The notes below the pieces were generated by a model. That model was not told where the DNA came from and searched no databases. It worked only from the letters and a program-made list of their open reading frames with translations. Position numbers and translations under genes: made by a program. This document shows, in pieces, positions 21,756 to 32,699 of a stretch of DNA of 64,000 nt (positions within the stretch are counted from its first letter, which is position 1; every line of letters begins with the position of its first letter). Location: NCBI GenBank assembly GCA_036365145.1, contig JAEOAD010000034.1, positions 19,745,501 through 19,809,500 on the forward strand. Reading direction: 5' to 3'. Source of the stretch: Orientallactaga sibirica. Lineage: Eukaryota > Chordata > Mammalia > Rodentia > Dipodidae.

Positions 21756-22104
21756 ATTTTTGTATATCTTTTAAATTTCTCTGAGCATTGAAGACTGCAT
21801 CTGTAATGTTGGAGTAAACATACAAGAGATAACTGCCATTTTGTAGACATGGGCTTTTTCCCCCAATTTTGAAAGTATTGAGGTAGGTAGGTAGGTAGTA
21901 AACATAGGGATTTCTTCTCATGACCTGTTCTGAAAGAGTAATCTGGATATGGCTGAAGGCATGCTCACACATTGGATTTTGAAGGTGGAGGGTGTAGTTC
22001 AGACAATAAGGAACAAAGGAAAGTTCAGATACAGATGTCTAGGTATTTGAATTCACAGTGGGTGGATGCCTACAGTAGCTGTTGGGTAGGATTCCAAATC
22101 TGAA
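21756..22104. other. No recognised feature
   Basis: Includes a short GGTA repeat near 21882-21898. Nothing else seen. Confidence 0.4.
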
Positions 22105-22215
22105 GGTGAGGAAAGATAGAGCTGAATTCTGGTGTCTCATATATAATTCCTTAGTTTCCCTCTGGGAATTAAATGAAATGTGGTATGGAAAACACTTATA
22201 GAGCACCTAGCAGGA
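22105..22215 (-). mobile_element. MIR SINE fossil (3' part)
   Basis: GGGAATTAAATGAAATGTGG and ACTTATAGAGCACCTAGCA match the reverse MIR tail. Weak. Confidence 0.45.
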
Positions 22216-22464
22216 AATATTTCACCTCTGCTTGACAAAGCTGTCTTGAAAAAAACATATGACTGAGAAGTCCTTCATTTGTTTCCTTAGCCATTTTTTG
22301 CATCCATCCATTACACTTTCTTCCCCATGTATAATGCATACATTCTTCCAGGAATGTTATGGTGGTGATTTCCTAGAAATTTAATTAATTTCAACTTAAT
22401 TCTCAACTTAACTCTATGCAGAAGAATAGGAAAATGGATGTTTCAAGTTTGGTGGTAATTTATT

Positions 22465-22530
22465 GGTATATCATATCATATAGCATGTCATCATATCATA
22501 TCATATCATGTCATATCACATCTATGTGTT
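22465..22530. repeat. (TCATA)n imperfect microsatellite
   Basis: Repeated ATCAT/ATATC units with G substitutions. Confidence 0.85.
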
Positions 22531-22609
22531 GTGTTTTGCTTGTTTACATTTTTCATAGCTAGGACTTTTCTCCTGGTGAAATTCTGGATGGAAAAATATA
22601 TAAATTAAC

Positions 22610-22621
22610 AATAAAGACAGG
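22610..22621. repeat. Target-site duplication, left
   Basis: AATAAAGACAGG, exact match at 23804-23815. Confidence 0.92.
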
Positions 22622-23803
22622 TCTCACTTCTGGTCAAGATGGCCTCCACTTAACCACGTTTTGCCTCACAGGGAAGGAAAGGATGCAGTTAATATCCACA
22701 ATGAGCTGGTGACCACAGAGACCTACAAGGTCTCCCGTAAGAAGACAGACTTCTGACAGAGCACATGATTACCCACCAAAGGCTAATGGCAAGACCCTAC
22801 TGCTAAAGACACCACATGATGTTGATACAGAACATAGAGAGACCTGGCTGGAATCTGGAAGAGAGTCAGTCCCCAGACAGTTAACTTGTCTAGTGCCAGA
22901 AGGTGCTACATAAGCGATGGGGGGAAAATGGCAACATCTGTCCAAGCAACTCGTGTTCTAAGCTGCTCAGCAGCAAACAACCTGAGGTGATGCTCACCCA
23001 AGTGCAATAGTGGCACACAGCCAAGGTGGGTAACCAAGTGCTCTTGAATTAGCTAATGGATCTGCTCAGTGGAATGGAATCCATAGCTGAAACTGGTAAA
23101 TAAGTCAGAATCATATCCAAAAAATGAATTTGCTCTCCAATATCAAGCTCCCACCAATCTTGGGCTACAAGAGGGCCTACACCTATTAAATTCTCTCTAA
23201 ACTAATAATGGTTATCCTGTTTATTCAGTGCAGATTTCACTCTCCTTTGGACAATCTGTTTCTCTTTTTCACATGAACATAGAACCTGAGGAGAGAATCA
23301 GCCCTTTGCGCCTCCCCAGGGCCCCAGCTGAAACCATAGAGTAATGAAATGAAATGGGGGAAATGAACAAGAATACTGCTTTCTTGATGAACCTGGTATT
23401 AGCACAAGGGTGAAGGAGATAGATACAAAGAACTCTCAGCTCCTACCAAACTAGAGATCCAGAGACACAGAGGATCCCAAAACCTCATCACTGAAGTAGA
23501 CCTAAAACAAATCCAACATGGCTCAGGGAAATTCACAGAAGAGGGGGGGCAGAAAGATTGTTAGAGCCACAGGTTGGAGCACTATGCATAGGGACATTGC
23601 CTCTTTTCCATAACTGATTGATACCCCCACTATGAACCAACCACAATCCACATGGGGATAACTGACATCCCCAAAGAGGAGGGTCCCTTTGGAGCGGGGA
23701 GGACAGGGAGGAGACTAAGAATGGTACCAACATGTGCTCTTTACACACTGAGTATGTACATAACTAACAAAGAAAAAAGAGAAAAATTTAAAAAGTCTTA
23801 AAA
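22622..23803 (+). mobile_element. Spliced-type L1 retrocopy (SpIRE-like): 5' end joined to 3'UTR
   Basis: Plus-strand element of 1,182 bp with an exact 12-bp duplication and an A-rich tail. Its first 60 bases (22622-22681) align with the extreme 5' end of full-length L1 copy 1 (CAAGATGGC, CTAACC/TTAACC, CAGGGAAG, AAAGG). Sequence from 22682 on is the L1 3'UTR, aligning from GATGCAGTTAATATCCAC to the tail. About 6 kb of 5'UTR, ORF1 and ORF2 is missing with a clean join. In copy 1 the base after AAAG is the start of GCAAGA, a good GC-type splice donor. In 3'UTR copies the base before the join follows CCAG or AAG, with a long pyrimidine tract upstream. The best reading is reverse transcription of a spliced L1 RNA. 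A chance internal deletion is the alternative. Confidence 0.8.
22635..22644 (+). promoter_or_regulatory. YY1-like motif in the spliced-type L1
   Basis: CAAGATGGCC, 14 nt from the element's first base, as in L1 copy 1 (7598-7606). Confidence 0.45.
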
Positions 23804-23815
23804 AATAAAGACAGG
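23804..23815. repeat. Target-site duplication, right
   Basis: AATAAAGACAGG, partner of 22610-22621. Confidence 0.92.
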
Positions 23816-24129
23816 ACTTTGCTTTGCAATATATTCCTTTTTGCTTTGAAAGACTTCCTGTTTGCAACAGAGTAGACCTCTTTATCTAAGTGACACACAT
23901 ACCAAATCCTCAATGGCTGCCCTTAAGTGTGGATGGTGCCAATTCTTTCATATACTGTATTTTCCCTATAATATACATATGTGAGAGTATAATTTATAAA
24001 TTAGATATAGTTAGGATTTAATAAATGAATAATGAAATATAATGATATATTTTAATAAAACTTATATGAATTAGATCTCTCTTCATTCCTCTCAGTAAGG
24101 GAGAGTACTAAATTTATAAAAGTGTAAGG
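23816..24129. other. No recognised feature
   Basis: AT-rich, nothing recognised. Confidence 0.4.
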
Positions 24130-24240
24130 AAGCCCAACAGGATGACACACATTTGTAATCCCAGCACCAGGGATTACAGAGGTAATAGGCCATCCAGGGC
24201 TACATAGTGAGATTTGGTCTGTTTCAGAAAAAAATATATA
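24130..24240 (+). mobile_element. Old B1 SINE, partial
   Basis: AGGATGACACACATTTGTAA, TCCCAGCACCAGGGATTACA and GGCTACATAGTGAG follow B1 order. Shorter and more diverged than the other B1s here. Confidence 0.75.
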
Positions 24241-24839
24241 ACAAAAAGGAAGACTAAGTAAGTGATACTTGAACATAATTTTTGTGTCACTTTAACATTT
24301 GACATGATATGGTTACTTTAACTCATGAGCAGGTAGCATCTACTGCATGGATACACTAGATGAAGGGATGATTTATATCCCAGAATGGTGTATAATTTAA
24401 AGCTTATTCATTATTTAGTTTTGAAAACACTACCAAATCTTATTTCCATATATATGGAGGTATGTGTTAGCAATTTGTGCTCTTATTTACACAGAGATAC
24501 TCCTTATATTTTTATCAAAGGAAAGTTTCCATTACTGGCAATGTTCATAGCTTTAGCTTATTTACTGTGGAATTTTAATTCAAAGCAACACTTTGTTGTT
24601 CAAAAGATTTACATAACATCAATTAGATGGGAGGTAGAATGGAAACTCCCAAGCCCAGGAGCACACAACAAATAACTTATGGTCTAATGGGAGAAGGGAA
24701 AGGAGACAAAAATCAATGAGAGGAATGAAAATGACAAGGGTGTTCAGGGTTTGAACATTGTAAACACAGTAGAGTAATGAAATATCATCCAATATAATTC
24801 TCTCAGTAATGACATCTTATATAACCATAGCTTATGTTT
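24241..24839. other. No recognised feature
   Basis: A 96-codon ORF (24385-24675) has no recognisable domain and no support. Confidence 0.4.
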
Positions 24840-25829
24840 TTTGTGTGTCTTTTTTATTATTTATGTACATGCTCAGTGGGGAAATAGCCCTGTTAGTATC
24901 TTCGTTACTCTGCTTCCTGTCCTCTTAGCTCTGAAGGGAACCTCCTTGTTGTGGATTATGGATCATGCATTGTGGGGGTAGCCATCAGTTATGGGGAAGA
25001 GACAATGTCTCTGTGCATAATCCCAATTTGTGGCTCTAGCAATCTTTCTGCCCCCTCTTTCATGAATTTCCCTGAGCCATGTTGAATTTGTTTTAGGTCT
25101 ACTTCAGCAATGAGGTTTTGGGATCCTCTGTTTCTGTGGATATCTGGTCAGTAGGAGTTGAGTGTTCTTTGTATCTATCTCCTTCACCCTTGTGCTGGTA
25201 CCAGGTTCACCAAGAAAGCATCGCTCTTGCTCATTTTCCCAATTACTTTATGGTTTCAGCTGGTGCTCTGGTGAGTTGAGATGGGCTGATTCTCTCCTCA
25301 GGTTGGAGAAGCAGATTCTCCATTGGAGAGTGAAATCTGCACTGGATAAACAGGATAACCATTATTATTTTAGAGAGAGTTTAATAGGTGTAGGCCCTCT
25401 TGTAGCCCATGATTGGTGGGAGCTAGATATTGGAGAGCAGACTTGTTTTTTGGACATGATTCTGACTTGTTTCCCAGTTCCATTTATGGGTTCTGTTCCA
25501 CTGAGCAGATCCATTAGCCAATTCTACAGCAGTTGGTTACCCACCATGGTTGTGTGCCGCTATTGCATCACCTCAGGTTATTTGCTGCTGAATAGCTTAG
25601 ACCATGAGATGCATGGACAGATGTTGCTATTTTTACCCCAGTAGCTCATATAGAACCTTCTGGCACTAGACCAGCTATCTGTCCGGGCACTGACTCTCTT
25701 CCACATTCCAGCCAGTTCTCTCCATGTTCTGTACCATGGCCTTTGGTGTTTTTGGCAGTAAGGTCTTACCATTAACCTTTGGTGGGTCATCAAATGCTCT
25801 GACAGAAATCTATCTTCTTTTGGGAAACC

Positions 25830-25843
25830 TTGTAGGTTTCTCT
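25830..25843. repeat. Target-site duplication of the DIP SINE, left
   Basis: TTGTAGGTTTCTCT, exact match at 26069-26082. Confidence 0.92.
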
Positions 25844-26068
25844 TTTTTAAAAAAATATTTAATTAATTAATTTATTTGAGAAAGAGAGAGAAAGAGGCAG
25901 AGAGAAAGAGAGAGAGAAAGGACATTCCATGGCCTCCAGCCACTACAAATGAGTTCCAGATGCATGAGCCCCCTTGTGTATCTGGCCTACGTGGGTCTTG
26001 AGAGTCGAACTCTGGTCCTATGGCTTTGCACACAAGTGCTTTAACCACTAAGCAATTTCTCTGGCCCT
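25844..26068 (-). mobile_element. DIP SINE inside the L1 3'UTR
   Basis: Reverse orientation: T/A-rich tail, GA-rich tract, GGCCTCCAGCCACTACAAAT, GGGTCTTGAGAGTCGAACTC (reverse B box) and CACTAAGCAATTTCTCTGGC (reverse A-box end). Exact 14-bp duplication at 25830-25843 and 26069-26082. Confidence 0.93.
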
Positions 26069-26658
26069 TTGTAGGTTTCTCTCATCAACAGCTTATTGTG
26101 GATGTTAACTGCATACTGGTACTGGGAGTTACAGGCTAGTGCCAAAGCAAAAGAACGAAGAAAAAGATACGTAATATAAGAGAGAAAAGAGAGAGAGGGG
26201 GGAGGAGGGAGAGAGAAACAGGAGAAGATTAAGGTTAGTCTTCATCATACCATCTCCAGGGCCCTTTCATTCAGTTGTTCCCTCTAAGGACCTGATGCAG
26301 TTTCAACCTTTTAGTCTGTCTTCCAGGATACAGGATTTTATGGTACCATTTCTATTTAGGTTCAGTTTTGTGTCTTCTCCTCCACTCTTACCCTTCCCTC
26401 CCACTCCACCCTCCCTATTGTCCAGTCCTTGAGATGCTTATTAGATATGTCAGCATCTTGGGCAGATTCAGGTTAGGAGCCACAGGTAAGTGAGAACATG
26501 TGACCATTGTCTTTCTGTATTTGGGTGAGTTCCATCATATAAATATATGCAATAGTTTTCTATACTTCCTATTGAAAAACCTTTTAATTGCATTTAATTT
26601 CTTGAAATTCCAAGTAAAGTTAGGTTATTTTAACAAAGTACCTCAGCCTGGCTGGGAT

Positions 26659-26673
26659 AAAAATAAGAGTTGA
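26659..26673. repeat. Target-site duplication of the B1, left
   Basis: AAAAATAAGAGTTGA, exact match at 26838-26852. Confidence 0.92.
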
Positions 26674-26837
26674 GCGGGGTGTGGTGGTGCACACCTTTAA
26701 TCCTAGCATTCGGGAGGCAAAGGTAGGATGATCGCCATGAGTTCGAGGCCGCCCTGAGATTACCTAGTGAATTCTAGGTCAACCCTACCTTGAAAAACCA
26801 AAAAACGAAAAAAAAAAAAAAAAAAACCCAAACAAAG
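26674..26837 (+). mobile_element. B1 SINE
   Basis: 7SL-derived: GCGGGGTGTGGTGGTGCACA, CTTTAATCCTAGCATTCGGG, GAGTTCGAGGCCGCCC, then CCTACCTTGAAAAACC and an A tail. One of the least diverged B1s in the window. Exact 15-bp duplication. Confidence 0.95.
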
Positions 26838-26852
26838 AAAAATAAGAGTTGA

Positions 26853-27280
26853 TTTTGCACAGTTGTGGGAGCTAGAAGTTTGAGGTGAGAGTAGTAATAT
26901 GATTAGGTTCTGATTAACTCTTCCTTTCTGTTTAAAGACTTCTATGTCCCTTCCAAGAACATAAAGAGAGTGTTGTGCATGTGAATTCCTTGTTACATGG
27001 ATCCATCTGAACAACCTGTTTTCAATGTCCATGCTTTCTAATACCATCACATGGGGTTAGAATTTCAAAGCATGGATTTGGTGAACACAGATATTCAGTC
27101 TATAGAATTACATGTATGAGCACTTTCAGGGATTATGTTGTATTGTGACATATTTATGCGAGAAATACCCCTCAGTGCTACTCTTGAGTAACGCTTTAAA
27201 TATATATTTCATTTTATAGGAATGAAACAAATAAATTAGTTTTCAAAAACTATTTTTATATGCTAATAATAACAAAGAAG
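26853..27280. other. No recognised feature
   Basis: Nothing recognised. Confidence 0.4.
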
Positions 27281-27521
27281 TTGCTAAATTATTTTCCAAA
27301 ATAGCTAAAACATTTTCCATTTCCTGCAGCATTGCATTAGATACTTCTTGCTTCTCATCAGCATATGGCACTGCCAAGACATTTACTTCAGTAATTATAT
27401 TAAGTGTGTGCTGACATCACAGTGCAGTTCTAATTTGCATTTTCATAGTGGTGGTGACTCGCACTTTTTGTATACCTCTTTGGCCCATGTCCTCTGTACA
27501 GTGACGTGACTGAACACACTT
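27281..27521 (-). mobile_element. Ancient L1, left half
   Basis: Diverged ORF2 C-terminal sequence (TTCTAATTTGCATTTTCATA; CTCTTTGGCCCATGTCC). It continues in order at 34555 once L1 copy 3 is removed. Confidence 0.65.
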
Positions 27522-27533
27522 TTTTGCTACTTT
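27522..27533. repeat. Target-site duplication, 3' side of L1 copy 3
   Basis: TTTTGCTACTTT, exact match at 34543-34554. Confidence 0.88.
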
Positions 27534-28891
27534 TTAAAACTTTTTGATTAGATATGAACATATTTTGTATGTAAACAACACATATTGGTACCATCCTTTC
27601 CCTCATCCCTACCCCTTTTCTGAAGAACCTTCCTTGTTAGGGATGCAGGTCCACCGAATGGGGATTGTGGGTCATGCATTATGGGTGGGGGGAGAAGGAA
27701 TGTCTCTATGCAAAATGTTCCAATGTGTGGTTCTAACAATCTTTCTGCCCTTCTTCCAAAATATTCCCTGAGCCATGCTGGGAGCATTTTAAGTCTACTT
27801 CAGTTATGGACACTCAGGAGCCTCTGGATCTGTTTTGGTAGGTGTTGATTGTTCTCAGCATCTATCTCCATCACCGTTGTGCTGATATCAGATTCACTCA
27901 GAAAGCATCTCTCTAGCTTATTTCCCCAATTCCTCTGTGGTTTCAGCTGGGGCCAGGGTGGAGTACACTGAGTTGTTTACCTCCTCAGGTCCAGTCACAT
28001 CTGAAAAAGAGAAGTAGATTCTCCAATGGAGAATAAAGGCAGCACCAGTTAAATGGGATAACCATTATTAATTTAGAGAGAATTAAAAGGGTGTTAACTC
28101 TCTTATAGTCTATAGTGGGAGCTTGACAATGGAAAGCAGAATCATTTGTGTATATGATTCTGACTTGTTTCCCAGTTCCAGATATGGTTCCCATTTCACT
28201 GAGTGGATCTGTTAGCCAATCCAAGAGCAGTTGGTTACCCACCATGGCTGTGTGCCTCTATTGTGCTTGTGTGAACATCACACCAGGTTGTTTGCTTCTG
28301 AGTCACTTAGACTTTGAGTTGCTTGGACAGATGTTGGCCACTTTTCCCTGGAAGCTCATGTAGCACCTTCCAGCACTAGATGGGCTAATTGTTTGGGGAC
28401 TGGCTCTCCTCCAGATTCCAATAGGTCTGTCTATGGTCTGTGCCAACAGAATTTGGTGTCTTCAGTATTAGGGTGTTACCATTAATCTTTAGTGGGTAAT
28501 CAAGTGATATGACCGAAGTCTGTCTTGTTTGTTTTGGGAGATCTAGTAGGTCTCTCTGGTCAATAGCCCACTGTGGATGAAGACCACATCCTAGTATGGG
28601 GAATTACAGGCCAAGGGAAAAGAAAAAAGACAGAGAAGAAAGAGAAACAGGAGAAATTTGAGGTTAGGTTTCATTTCACCCTCTCCAGGGCCCTTTGATT
28701 CAGGTGCTCCCCATAAGGTCCTCTTGTGGGTTCGACCTTTTAGTCTGACTTCCACAATATAGGATTCTATGGTACCAGTTCAACTTGGGTACAGTTTTGT
28801 GTCCCCCCACCCTTTCCCCAAGTCCTACCCTCCCTATTGTCCATGCCTCAAGATGCTATTCGGTTAGGTCAGCCATGTAGGCTAATCCAGG
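27534..28891 (-). other. L1 copy 3 3'UTR (type A)
   Basis: 1,358 bp between the ORF2 stop at 28892 and the A-rich end. Colinear with 544-1949, including the GA-rich tract at 28617-28655. Confidence 0.85.
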
Positions 28892-29835
28892 TTAGGAACT
28901 TCAGATGAGTGAGATCATATGATAGTTGTCTTTCTGTGATTGTGTGAGTTCACTTACAATGATCTTTTCCAAGTTTGACCATTTTCCACAAATTTCAATG
29001 TGACATTTTTTTCTTAATGTTGACTAGAATTCCATCATGTAGATATACCACATCTTGGTTATGCATTCATCCAATGATGGGCACCTGGATTGATTCCAGT
29101 TTTTAGCTATTATGAATTGAGCAGCTATAAACATGGTTGAGCAAACCTTTCTGAACTGAGATGTAGAGCTTTTAGGGTAAATGCCCAGTAAGGGAATAAT
29201 AGGGTCTTTTGGTAACTCTATATTTATCCTTTTCAGGAGTGTCCATATTGATTTCCACAGGGATTGTACCAGCTTATATTCCCACCAACAGTGAATGAGT
29301 GTTCCTATTTCCCCACAACCTTGACAACATTTGTTTTCATTTGATTTTCAGTGTTTGCTACCCTTACTGGGGTAAGGTGAAATCTCATAGTTCTTTTAAT
29401 TTGCATTTCCCTACTTGTTAGGGGTGTAGAACATTTCTTAAGTGTGTGTTAGCCCTTTGTAATTCTGAGAATTCCCTATTTAGTTCTATGCTCCACTTTT
29501 GGAGTGGTTTTTTTTGATTGATTTTTTTTTTTTTATTGTTTAGCTTTTTTGAGTTATTTGTAGATTCTAGACATTAGGTTTCTGTCAGTGGCATAGCTGG
29601 CAAAGATTTTCTCCCATTCAGTGGATAATCTGTGGGCTCTGCTTATGGTATGTTTGTCTGTACAAAAGCTTTTTAGCTTCATGAGATCCCATTTGTTGAA
29701 TGCTTGTTTAATTTCCTTAGCTACTTTTTTTTCCAGGAAGTCTTTTCCCAGTTCTATATTGTGGAGAGTGCCTCCTATTTTTTCTTCCAGTAGTTGAAGA
29801 GTTTCAGCTCTTATATTGAGGACTTTAATCCATTT

Positions 29836-29847
29836 GGACCTGATTTT
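29836..29847. repeat. Target-site duplication, left
   Basis: GGACCTGATTTT, matching GGACTTGATTTT at 29979-29990 with one change. Confidence 0.8.
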
Positions 29848-29978
29848 TTTGATAGTTTAAAATATTTTATTGATTTTTTTAAATAAAAAGGTTACAAACA
29901 TAGATTCCCTCCCCCCTTTCCTAATTCTGCTGAGGGTATTCCGTGGAGTTATTGGTATACTCATTGTGGGGATCAAGA
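29848..29978 (-). mobile_element. Very short L1 3' end inside L1 copy 3
   Basis: 131 bp with AATAAAATATTTTAAAC on the sense strand before the tail and the type C block CTGCTGAGGGTATTCCGTGG. It interrupts ORF2 between duplicated GGACYTGATTTT sequences. Confidence 0.82.
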
Positions 29979-30266
29979 GGACTTGATTTTGGGGTATGGT
30001 GAAATGAGAGGGTCTAATTTCATTTTTTTCTACATATTTCCATCCAATTTGTCCAACTCCATTTATTGAAGATGCTGTCTGTTCTCCAGTGTACATTGCT
30101 GGCAACTTTGTCAAAGATCAAGCAGCTGTAGTTGCTTGCCCTAAGGTCTGGCTCTTCAATTCTCTTACATTGGTCTATGTTTCTGTTTTTATTCCAGTAC
30201 CATGCTGTTTTTGTCACTATGGCTTTGTAATATAGATTTAGATCAGGTATGGTGATACCACCAGAG

Positions 30267-30269
30267 TTT

Positions 30270-30320
<51 letters not shown>

Positions 30321-30325
30321 TTTTT
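30267..30325. repeat. (TTTA)n microsatellite inside ORF2
   Basis: About 14 TTTA units where other copies read GTGTTTCTTTTCCTG. Confidence 0.95.
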
Positions 30326-32699
30326 GCTGAGGATATGTTTGGACATTCAAGTCCTTCTGCCATTCCATATGAATTTTGAGATCATTTTTTTCAATCTCTG
30401 AAGAATGAGTCTGGTATTTTATTGTTATTGCATTAAATCTGTATATTTCTTTTGGTAGAATTGCCATTCCAACAATATTAATTCTACATATCCAGGAGCA
30501 TGGGAGGTCTTTCCATCTTCTCATGACCTCATCTATTTTTTTCTTGAGTGTTTTTATGTTTTCATTATATCAGTCTTTCATATCCTTGGCTATGTTATTC
30601 CAAGGTACTTACATTTTTGTTGTTACTGAAACTTGGACAACCTCACTGAGTTCTTTATTTGTCATTTGCATATGGAAAAGCTACTGATTTTTGTGCATTG
30701 ATTTTGTATGCTGCCATTTTGCTGAAGGAATTTATCATCTTTAGAAGTTTTGAGAGGGAGACTTTCAAGTCACTTATATATAGGATCATGTCATCTGCAA
30801 ATAGGGCTAACTTGGCTTCTTCCTTTCCGATTTGAATCCATTTTATTTCTTTCTCCTGTCTTATTGCTTGAGCTAATACTTCTAATACTATGTTGAAGAG
30901 CAATGGTGAGAGTGGACACCCCTGTAGTGTTCCCAATTGCAGTGGGAACTCCTTGAATTTTCCCCATTAAGTATTATTTGACTTTAGGAGCTTTATATAC
31001 AGCCTTTATTGTGTTGAGATATAAACCCTCCATGTCTATTCTTTCCAGTGTTTTGATCATGAAGTGATGTTGTATTTTTTTGAAGGCCTTCTCTGCATCA
31101 ATTGAGATGATCATGTGGTTCTTATGGTTCAATTTATTTATGTGGTGTATTATATTGACCAATTTCCATATATTAAACCATCACTGCATTCCTGGGATGA
31201 AGCCTGCTTGATCAAGGTAGATAATGCTTTTGATGTATTTTTGAATTCAATTTGCAAGGATTTTGTTCAGGATCTTTGCATCTAAGTTCATTAGGCTTAT
31301 AGGCCTATAATTTTCTTGCCTTGTTGCATCTCTGTCTGGTTTTTGTATTAGGGTGATGCTAGCTTCATGAAATTAGTCAGGGAGGATTCCTTGGTCTCCA
31401 AATAAGCAAACAGTTTCACAAAAATTGGTTTCAGTTCTTCAATGAAGGTTTAATAGAGTTCAGCTGAGAAGCCATCCAGTCCTGGACTTTTCTTTTTGGG
31501 GAAGTTTTTGATTACCTTTGCAATCTCCATGGATGTGAAAGGTTTGTTTAGGAGATTAATCTTCCCTGAGTTTAGTTTTGGTAGGTGGTATGTGTCTAGG
31601 GATCCATTTCTTCCAAATTATTCAATGTTATGGAGCTCTGGATTCTTACCATTAGGTGGACAATCAGATATTGATTTTGGATGTCTCTGTCTTCGTTATG
31701 AAGGCATTTAGGGCTATGGATTTTCTCCTTAGGACTGCCTTCATTGTGTCCCATAAGTTTTGGTAGGTTGTATTTTTATTATCATTAAATTCTAGGAACT
31801 TGACAATTTATTTCATGACCCACTCATTTTTTTAAAAGTGTGTTGTTTAGTCTCCAGGAGCTGGTAGAAATTTTGATTTGTCTCTTGCTGTTAATTTCTA
31901 CTTCAAAGCATTGTGGTCTGACATGATGCAGGAAGTTACTTCAATATTCCTAACTTTATGAAGGCACACTTTATGGCCTAATATATGGTTAATTTTTGAG
32001 AAGGTTCCATGGGCTGCTGAGAAGAATATGTATTCTGTACAGTTGGGGTGGAAAGTTCTGTAGATATCTGTTAGAGCTTGTTGATGTATGATGATGTTGA
32101 GCTCTATTATTTCCCTGTTGATTTTCTGTTTGGATGATAGTGGAGGATTAAAGTCTCTGACTATGATGATATTGGTGTTTATTTCTGTTTTATTGTCAAG
32201 CAGATTTTGTTTTATAAACTGTGGTCCACCTGTATTTGGCACACATACATTTATGAATGTGATGTGCCTGTTGGATCATTCCCTAGATGAGTAGGAAGTT
32301 GCCTTCTTTGTCCTTTTTGATTTCTTTTGGTTTGAAGTCTATTTTATCAGATATTAATATAGCAATACCTGCTTGTTTTTTATTTCCATTTGCTTGGAAT
32401 ATCATTTTCCAACCTTTAACCCTGAGGTGGTATCTATTTTTAATGTTGATATGGGTTTCTTGAAGACAGCAGACAGAAGGCTCCAGTTTTTTTATTTATC
32501 CTGATAACCTGTATGTTTTGATGGGTGAGTTAAGACCATTAATATTTAAGATTATTATGGTGAGGTTTGAATTAATCTCTGTGATGATGAGGTGTTTTAT
32601 GGGGTTTGGTGCTTTCTTTGTTATGTACTGTTTTGATTCTGGTATATTTTGGTTATTGTGATCTTGTTGGCTCTTGAGATCGATTGCTTGACTGTTCTG

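Larger units (their letters stand above)
24840..26535 (-). mobile_element. 5'-truncated L1 (3'UTR plus the end of ORF2), with DIP insertion
   Basis: Minus-strand L1 3' end, type A, about 1.47 kb without the inserted SINE. It ends just inside the ORF2 C-terminus (TTTGGGTGAGTTC), close to the break of the 50703-52159 copy. It carries the GA-rich tract at 26160-26215. The DIP SINE at 25844-26068 sits in the middle with a clean 14-bp duplication. Confidence 0.88.
28892..32582 (-). pseudogene. L1 copy 3 ORF2, broken
   Basis: The start region reads EINSNLT in a frame that runs on from ORF1, and the MAGI start codon seen in copies 1 and 2 is mutated. The piece 32496-32717 carries NINGLNSPIK of the endonuclease. 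The piece 31898-32242 covers late endonuclease and ends SDHN. The piece 30655-30936 holds reverse-transcriptase motifs, with [10 protein letters not shown] at 6-15 and an intact FADD at 46-49. A 131-bp insertion, a TTTA microsatellite and many frameshifts inactivate it. Confidence 0.9.

Noticed and set aside
22465..22530. Regularly spaced TCATA units considered as a binding-site array
   Set aside because: Simple imperfect pentanucleotide slippage with no motif besides the unit.
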